A stretch of 7,574 nt of DNA. Source: Candidatus Thorarchaeota archaeon. Lineage in GTDB: Archaea; Asgardarchaeota; Thorarchaeia; Thorarchaeales; Thorarchaeaceae. A model generated the notes under the pieces. It was not told the DNA's origin. It searched no databases and saw only the letters and a list, made by a program, of their open reading frames with translations. Positions 1 to 5,200 of the stretch are shown one piece after another. Position 1 is the first letter of the stretch. Each line of letters starts with the position of its first letter. Made by a program: the position numbers and the translations under genes. The stretch covers positions 1-7,574 of the forward strand of contig JAEORG010000235.1 of assembly GCA_016841005.1 (NCBI GenBank), written 5' to 3'.

Positions 1-141
1 AACATAATGATGAACGACAATGCACACAAACTCGCAGACGTCTGGGGATTCATCTCCTGTGACTATCCAACTACACCTCCGGAGGAACCTTGGAATCTAC
101 ATGCAGATTATCCAACCACCCCTCCTGAAGAGCCATGGTAA
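1..141 (+). CDS. 3' end of a protein with a duplicated C-terminal DYPTTPPEEPW motif (partial)
   Basis: The frame is open from base 1 to a TAA at 139-141 and shows 46 residues. I do not recognise the family. The last 26 residues are DYPTTPPEEPW, a spacer NLHA, and DYPTTPPEEPW again, followed directly by the stop. The two DNA copies differ at seven positions, all third-codon and all synonymous, so selection has kept the peptide; this is strong evidence that this frame is translated. A proline- and glutamate-rich tail ending in Trp is probably disordered and could be a docking motif for a partner, but that is inference. In-frame ATGs at 7 and 10 would allow a complete peptide of 44 or 43 residues, but no start signal can be judged so close to the edge, so a truncated longer gene is more likely. 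A different frame covering 20-304 lacks such support and is taken as a shadow. Confidence 0.8.
   Translation, partial: NIMMNDNAHKLADVWGFISCDYPTTPPEEPWNLHADYPTTPPEEPW
61..138 (+). repeat. Two 33-bp coding repeats separated by 12 bp
   Basis: Copy 1 is 61-93 and copy 2 is 106-138, with 12 bp (94-105) between them. They match at 26 of 33 bases. All seven differences are silent (GAC/GAT, ACT/ACC, ACA/ACC, CCG/CCT, GAG/GAA, GAA/GAG, CCT/CCA), so both encode DYPTTPPEEPW. This pattern fits an old duplication maintained for its peptide and argues against a recent slippage event. Confidence 0.9.
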
Positions 142-178
142 AACTACCAAGTTTTGCCATATTTGGAAATGGGTAGTT
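142..178 (+). promoter_or_regulatory. Possible alternative (antiterminator-like) hairpin
   Basis: AACTACC at 142-148 is a perfect complement of GGTAGTT at 172-178. A smaller imperfect stem can form inside the loop (TTT 153-155 with AAA 167-169, and CCA 157-159 with TGG 164-166). It starts one base after the upstream stop codon. Its 3' arm lies within the 5' arm of the hairpin at 168-206, so the two cannot form together. This is the geometry of an attenuator, but a 7-bp stem over a 23-base loop could arise by chance. Confidence 0.3.
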
Positions 179-217
179 GCCTCACGTATGATGCAGCATA
201 CCCATTCAATTATTTTT
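168..217 (+). terminator. Hairpin plus T-rich tract, terminator-like
   Basis: AATGGGTAGTTGC at 168-180 pairs with GCAGC at 193-197 and TACCCATT at 199-206. This gives a 13-bp stem with one G-U pair, one bulged A (198) and a 12-base loop. Three bases later comes the T-rich stretch TTATTTTT (210-217). It lies 26 bases after the upstream stop codon, so it probably ends that transcript. In a bacterium this would be a good intrinsic terminator. In archaea the T-rich tract alone may be enough and the hairpin may serve another purpose. Confidence 0.6.
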
Positions 218-234
218 ACTAGAAGTTCTCAATT

Positions 235-250
235 AGAAAAACATATGATA
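235..250 (+). promoter_or_regulatory. Candidate promoter element for the 660-residue gene
   Basis: The stretch GAAAAACATATGATA combines an A-rich run with a TATA-like core at about 241-249. If archaeal, this fits a BRE/TATA pair whose centre is roughly 22-26 bases before the ATG at 267, allowing a leaderless or nearly leaderless mRNA. If bacterial, TATGAT at 244-249 could be a -10 box, but I see no convincing -35 box. It lies downstream of the terminator-like hairpin, where a new promoter would be needed. The element is short and AT-rich, so chance is a real possibility. Confidence 0.3.
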
Positions 251-266
251 CAAATATCAGAAACGC

Positions 267-2249
267 ATGCTATTGGTCTTGGATGCAGGCTTGATGATAT
301 TTGACGTTAAATTATACCTTCCAGATGGTCAAATAATTACTGACAAAATAGCATATACATCCAAAGGCCCTCAATTATTAGGTTTAAAAGATCAATCAAA
401 TGGCACCGTATATAGTGCAATTGAATTCTCGTTTCTAAATTCGGATTCAAGCCACTACTTACGTGAATTTGATGGTACTCGAATAAAACTTGATTCATTG
501 ACATTCTATAGAAGAATAAATCCTGACATTCCAGTAACGCAAGACAACTATCCTCCAAGTAGTAATGGATGGATCAGATACTTCTCTAATACTGGAAAAC
601 AAGTTAGGATTGATTTACAGAAGTTTGTGGGTGCAGATAGATACTTTCTATGCATTGTTGATGTTGATGAGGACAAAGTTCTTCGATTGCATTCCATAAA
701 GTCGTATGAATCCAATTATCTCATAATGGAAAGAGATTGGGAATATTACAATCGAGTGGTTATTCCTCCAGACATCGAAGAAATTTCACTTGATAAATTA
801 CTAGAAGCAAAAGCTCCATCTTGGAAAGACCTTGAAAGGTTGAAAGAGGGGAGTGATTTCCCAATTTTAGAAAGATATGATACTACAGGTGAAACACTCT
901 CTCAACTAATTCCATCATCCTTCCCTGAAAATATACGAAAGGAATTGATGGTTTTCTTAGCCTGGACATTGAGAGCAAGTGTTCCCCAAGAAGACCCCTT
1001 GGATTTTCTTAATTCAATAAATGCTAGATTCAAATCAGGTCCATTGCTCAAGAGTCTGGTTTTCGGTCATGTGCAATGTCTAATTCAAGGAACGCCAACT
1101 CCTCAGTATGTCCGCCTCTTCAATCTTGCAGAAAGGGATGAATTAGGTATAGCTGGAAAAACTCAAACTGAGGAAGGTGAACACGAGTCTTGGAACAAGG
1201 CTTGGTTTAGGATACATACTCTATTTCCTGAACGAAATGAGCGTATAATCAAATTAACCAAGCATTTGAATCAAAGTCAAGAAATACACACACACCTCCC
1301 CATCACAAGAGAGGATGCATTGAAATCAAAAGATGATTGGCTAGATAGATTTGCATTAATTCGAGGGGGATTCATGATGAGAGGGTACATTCAGGATACG
1401 AAGATAGGGCTAGAAAAGATGGTGTACATTGGTGGTGCACATCGTTGGCCACATAAACATCTTCAGTATATTGCCAGACTTGGGCAACCGCATCAGAAGC
1501 CACCCTATTTCCAAATCATATTGATGCCTCGAACTGCGGTTGAAAGACTATCACGAGTAAAACAGAATTTCTTCAATATCGACTGGAGTGCATCAAGAGT
1601 AAACTTCAATCTATACAATGTAGACAATGATTCTTGGAAGTATAATTCATCTCTCTTCAAGAAATCATTCAACAATGAAAAATCACGAAAACAGCTAGAT
1701 AAGGAGTTTAACATTCCATCAACTTCAGATATGATGATCATAGATGAACAGGATACAAGATTAATTGATCTTCTAGTTCACGGCTTTTTCCCCCAATCAT
1801 TTGAAGTAGGTCTGTATGACGACATCCTGAGGCAACTTAGCAATCAAGATATTCATAACAGAATACAAGAATATCTGAAGAATAGACTAATGCATATTCA
1901 ATACATTCCTACGACCTCCGGTCGTGTTTCTATTTGTTTTGATATTCGTGGTCCTATTAAGAAATTATATTCAATTGCTCGTGCTTCGTTAGTACATCTA
2001 CCAAGTGCCACTGCTATGATTTCATCAAAAGATAAAATTTGCATTATTATGGCTAGAATTCCTGAATCTGATGTATATCACCTATTAGCTGAATTTCCAC
2101 CATCAGTTGATGAATTTGGGATTTCAATGAAGGCATACAGAGTTTCAGCTTATGTTGGATATCTACACAATCTCTACCAACGCCTTAGAAGACTTGACGG
2201 GACCTGGGATGATGATATCTCAGGACTATTGGATCAAATTACTATTTGA
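267..2249 (+). CDS. Uncharacterised 660-residue protein with a putative duplicated winged-helix/ferredoxin-like module
   Basis: I do not recognise this protein. It has no signal peptide or membrane helix and should be cytoplasmic. Residues 1-145 look beta-rich and about 170-345 mainly helical. From about 350 two related segments can be aligned. Segment A (350-450) has R361...YI (374-375), KHLQYIAR (397-404) and FQIILMPR (415-422), then a helix. Segment B (500-632) has R532...YI (546-547), KKLYSIAR (565-572) and ICIIMAR (591-597), then a helix. Segment B has the order helices, strand-helix-strand-strand-helix-strand, which resembles winged-helix plus effector (RAM/ACT-like) regulators of the Lrp/AsnC type; this is inference from pattern only. 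No catalytic motif is evident. A TGA at 246-248 in the same frame makes ATG 267 the first possible start. ATG 294 (giving MIFDVKLYLPDG) is a credible alternative with a weak CAGG before it. The gene is clearly AT-richer than the convergent one. It is certainly coding; its function is unknown. Confidence 0.9.
   Translation: MLLVLDAGLMIFDVKLYLPDGQIITDKIAYTSKGPQLLGLKDQSNGTVYSAIEFSFLNSDSSHYLREFDGTRIKLDSLTFYRRINPDIPVTQDNYPPSSNGWIRYFSNTGKQVRIDLQKFVGADRYFLCIVDVDEDKVLRLHSIKSYESNYLIMERDWEYYNRVVIPPDIEEISLDKLLEAKAPSWKDLERLKEGSDFPILERYDTTGETLSQLIPSSFPENIRKELMVFLAWTLRASVPQEDPLDFLNSINARFKSGPLLKSLVFGHVQCLIQGTPTPQYVRLFNLAERDELGIAGKTQTEEGEHESWNKAWFRIHTLFPERNERIIKLTKHLNQSQEIHTHLPITREDALKSKDDWLDRFALIRGGFMMRGYIQDTKIGLEKMVYIGGAHRWPHKHLQYIARLGQPHQKPPYFQIILMPRTAVERLSRVKQNFFNIDWSASRVNFNLYNVDNDSWKYNSSLFKKSFNNEKSRKQLDKEFNIPSTSDMMIIDEQDTRLIDLLVHGFFPQSFEVGLYDDILRQLSNQDIHNRIQEYLKNRLMHIQYIPTTSGRVSICFDIRGPIKKLYSIARASLVHLPSATAMISSKDKICIIMARIPESDVYHLLAEFPPSVDEFGISMKAYRVSAYVGYLHNLYQRLRRLDGTWDDDISGLLDQITI
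1314..2162 (+). repeat. Two diverged protein modules within the 660-residue gene
   Basis: The copies are about 1314-1616 (residues 350-450) and 1764-2162 (residues 500-632). Shared landmarks in the same order are an Arg-hydrophobic helix ending in a YI pair 13-14 residues later, the block K-[HK]-L-x-x-I-A-R, a strand containing I-I with M and R nearby, and an amphipathic helix with V..L...F character. Spacing between the last two blocks differs by seven residues. The similarity is visible only at the protein level; I see no DNA-level repeat. It was aligned by eye. Confidence 0.45.
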
Positions 2250-2252
2250 TTC
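2231..2252. terminator. Palindrome at the junction of the convergent genes
   Basis: ATCAAAT at 2233-2239 and ATTTGAT at 2244-2250 are perfect inverted copies around the loop TACT. One G-U and one G-C pair extend the RNA stem to 9 bp on the + strand. It contains the stop codon of the + gene (2247-2249) and ends at the base before the stop codon of the - gene (2253-2255). It could mark the 3' ends of both transcripts. It is AU-rich, hence weak, and no long T-run follows on either strand. Confidence 0.35.
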
Positions 2253-5200
2253 TCATCCTGTCCACTCCTTCGCCGTTGACTCAATGATACCCTTCATCTT
2301 CTTTCGCATGAGGACACCGACCACTGCGATGATACTGAATCCACCGAGTAGGGATGTATTACCAGCATCCAGTACGATTTGGAGAGACTCCCGACCTACT
2401 GCAATCGAAAGTGGAAATGTACGCTCCACAGAGATTGGTAGACCAGCGATCGTTACGTTAAGTGAATAGACACCCTCGATAATTGGAGTAAATACGATAT
2501 CTAATACCGAGTAGGGATCAATCTCAAAAGTCCTTGAATAGATCTCATCACCTGACGGATTGAGAAGAAGGGCATCAAGCGAACCAATCCAATCACTTCT
2601 AGTTCCAAGAATACTTACAGAGATGCTTAATGTATTACTATAATCAACAATTAGACTCTCATCATTATTGATTGTAACAACAATGACTGGGGTGACATCG
2701 ACTTTTGTTTCACCAGTGCATGGAGCCTGAGTGCTAGAGCCATTGAATACTACTTGGACAATATGAGACCCAGCAAGTAGCCCCACTAGATTATAGGTCA
2801 ATACTCCTCGTCCTCCTGTAACAAGGGGTTCTTCCATCTGAAGTAATCCATCTGTGTAGACAAACAAAGTGACTGTCTGACCACTGAGTCCACCAATAGA
2901 ACCAGTTAGAGTAACTGTGAGTGGTATGATAGTCCCAAATTCAGTTTGCTCAGTGGCTGCGAGATCCAAGGAGCTTGAATATCGAACTAGAACTGTCACT
3001 TCAATAGATGATTGGTTGTAGAATTCATCTCCCTCGAACTCGATGACAACTCGATACTCACCAGTGAGAGTTGGAGTCCATGTCACTGCAGTACCTAGAG
3101 CTGACGAACTTAGGAGAGTCCGCGTACTCAGAGGATGCCCGTATATCTCACGATTAAGGGAATCGTAGATACTGACCCAGACATCAGCGCCGACAACACA
3201 TTCAGATAACGAATCATTGAGGAAGAAGACAAGGGTGTGAGACTCTGAAATATGACCTGAGAGACCTCCCTCATCGACATTGATTGTAGTCGTGCTTGTG
3301 ATTGTGAAAACAATATCTGCACTACATCCTAAACGCATTGCACTAGGTTGTACAATTACAGACAGTGTGTAATGTCCTACTTGAAGTGAATTGATGAATA
3401 GAGCTAGGGTTGTATCGTTCCACTCTAATCGTTGAGTTAGTTCAACCTGACCCTCAGGACCAATCAGGTCTACAACAATTGTAAGGTCTTCGAGTACTAA
3501 AGATAATGAGAGCTCATCCTCGATAGTAATCCCATATCCATCAGTGGAAGACCTATCGATTTCAGATGGGATCTCTGAAACGATAGTTGCTGTCCCTTTG
3601 ACAATAAACTCAACTGCTGCGTTAGACGAATGATAATGACTAGTACCAGCAAAAGTTACGACAAATGTGACAGTTCCCATGCGATCTATGGTCAAGTTCA
3701 GAATGATGGGGTCAGTTCCTGATTGGATGAGACTTCCTGAAGCAATTAAGCCATAGTTCTCTAAATGGACCTCATAGCTTACTGTAAAGCCTTCTAGAGG
3801 TGTACCACCTGTATCTTCCAAGAGAATAGAGAACGAAGCATCAGTCAGACCTGCAATAACATCATCGGGATTTAGTAATTCTAGTTGGACAACAGTACCG
3901 TACTTGACATTAATGACTTGTGAGGATTCAGATGGCAAATAAACACCAAGTCCATCAAAAGATGCTTCAAGAATCCAGGCCCCTTCAACTCCAATGACAA
4001 CACCCCATTCTACATATCCAGTTGCATTCGAAATTAGATCAACAGGTCCTATTGCACTTGCACCAGGACCATCTAGGTACAGGGTCACAGTGCGTCCAAC
4101 CATTGGAATGCCTCTTTGATCCACTAATTTTGTAGTGACATCCAAGGTCTCTCCAACTTGGAGATTGACAGTCGAGGGCATCAATACCAGGTCAGTCTCG
4201 GAGTAAATCGTGTGAATAGTCGAGCCCGAGAAACTATGCACTGACACAGATCCACTGGAAACAAAATTGACTGTATATAGACCAACCATTCGTGGAGTAA
4301 ATATAACATGTGCCTCTCCATCTACCACTTGAACAGTGATCGATGAAGTCCATAATCCGAGTTGTATCTGTTGGCCATAGGGGTCAAAGACTGTAACTGT
4401 TATTGAGATTCCACTAATACCATTTCCAAGGTCATCTGTGACAGTAAAAGTGATGTCTACCGACGAGTTAACGATAGGAGGGTAGGGCACCATTGCAACA
4501 GACACTGTACTGTAAGTCATAACAATGAGTTGGTCTTGAACATCGCCCCCAAGTAAGAATTCATCGACCTCAGGACCTGCTGTCACTATTAGTACACCGT
4601 GAGCATCATCTGCAAGATAGACAACACTAGCCATTCCAGATGAGTTAGTTGGAATATCTGCACTCCAGACTGGAACTAAGTCCATTGCAAGAACTTCGAA
4701 ATGTATTATCACACCTTCTTGTGGAACAGAAGTGGTGAGATTGTAAGTTAGAACCGTAGACCCAAATAGATCAATCTGTGCAGGTGAAATCCAGAGAGTA
4801 CCATCTACTAATTCAAGAACAGAACAGGTCGATGTAGTTGAATTGGTAAGGAATAATACATTACCAGTGTGAAGGACTGTTATATCAGCAAGACCACCCT
4901 GCGATGGATACCAAGTTATGGTAATCAGACCGTTGATTGAAAGAACCTGCGTATCAAAGACCTGTACTCCTTCTTGTTCGATTGTCAGATGAATCGTCCT
5001 GCCAATGATGAAATTGCCAAGGGAATCAATCAGAGCCACATGAAACTCAATGGATTCACCTACGATACAACTTGGATCATGCAGCAGTTCAATATCGGGA
5101 GTTGTAAAGACGCGTTGCGGAACTGAATCGTTAGCAGAGGAATTGTAGCCATATCCATCATAGGTTGCACTAATTATGAAATCTCCAACATAATTGAATG

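Noticed and set aside
61..138. CRISPR-like or WW-domain (PPxY) / ESCRT MIM interpretation of the repeat
   Set aside because: Only two copies, coding in nature, with a 12-bp spacer. The peptide contains PPEE and not PPxY, and its proline spacing does not match the MIM2 pattern I know.
20..304. A 94-residue + frame overlapping the left-edge gene
   Set aside because: It runs out of frame with the DYPTTPPEEPW frame, which has clear silent-substitution support. It also crosses the hairpin region and the start of the 660-residue gene, and its sequence looks like random translation.
1288..1299. Short CA-dinucleotide run as a phase-variation tract
   Set aside because: Only a few units long inside an intact coding frame, which is too short to be a likely slippage switch.
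2253..2360. LPXTG, PGF-CTERM or similar sorting signal at the C-terminus of the Ig-like protein
   Set aside because: There is a membrane helix and basic tail, but no recognisable recognition motif before the helix. A simple transmembrane anchor is enough.
2152..2469. A + frame across the convergent junction
   Set aside because: It overlaps the ends of both large genes in other frames and shows no recognisable protein character.
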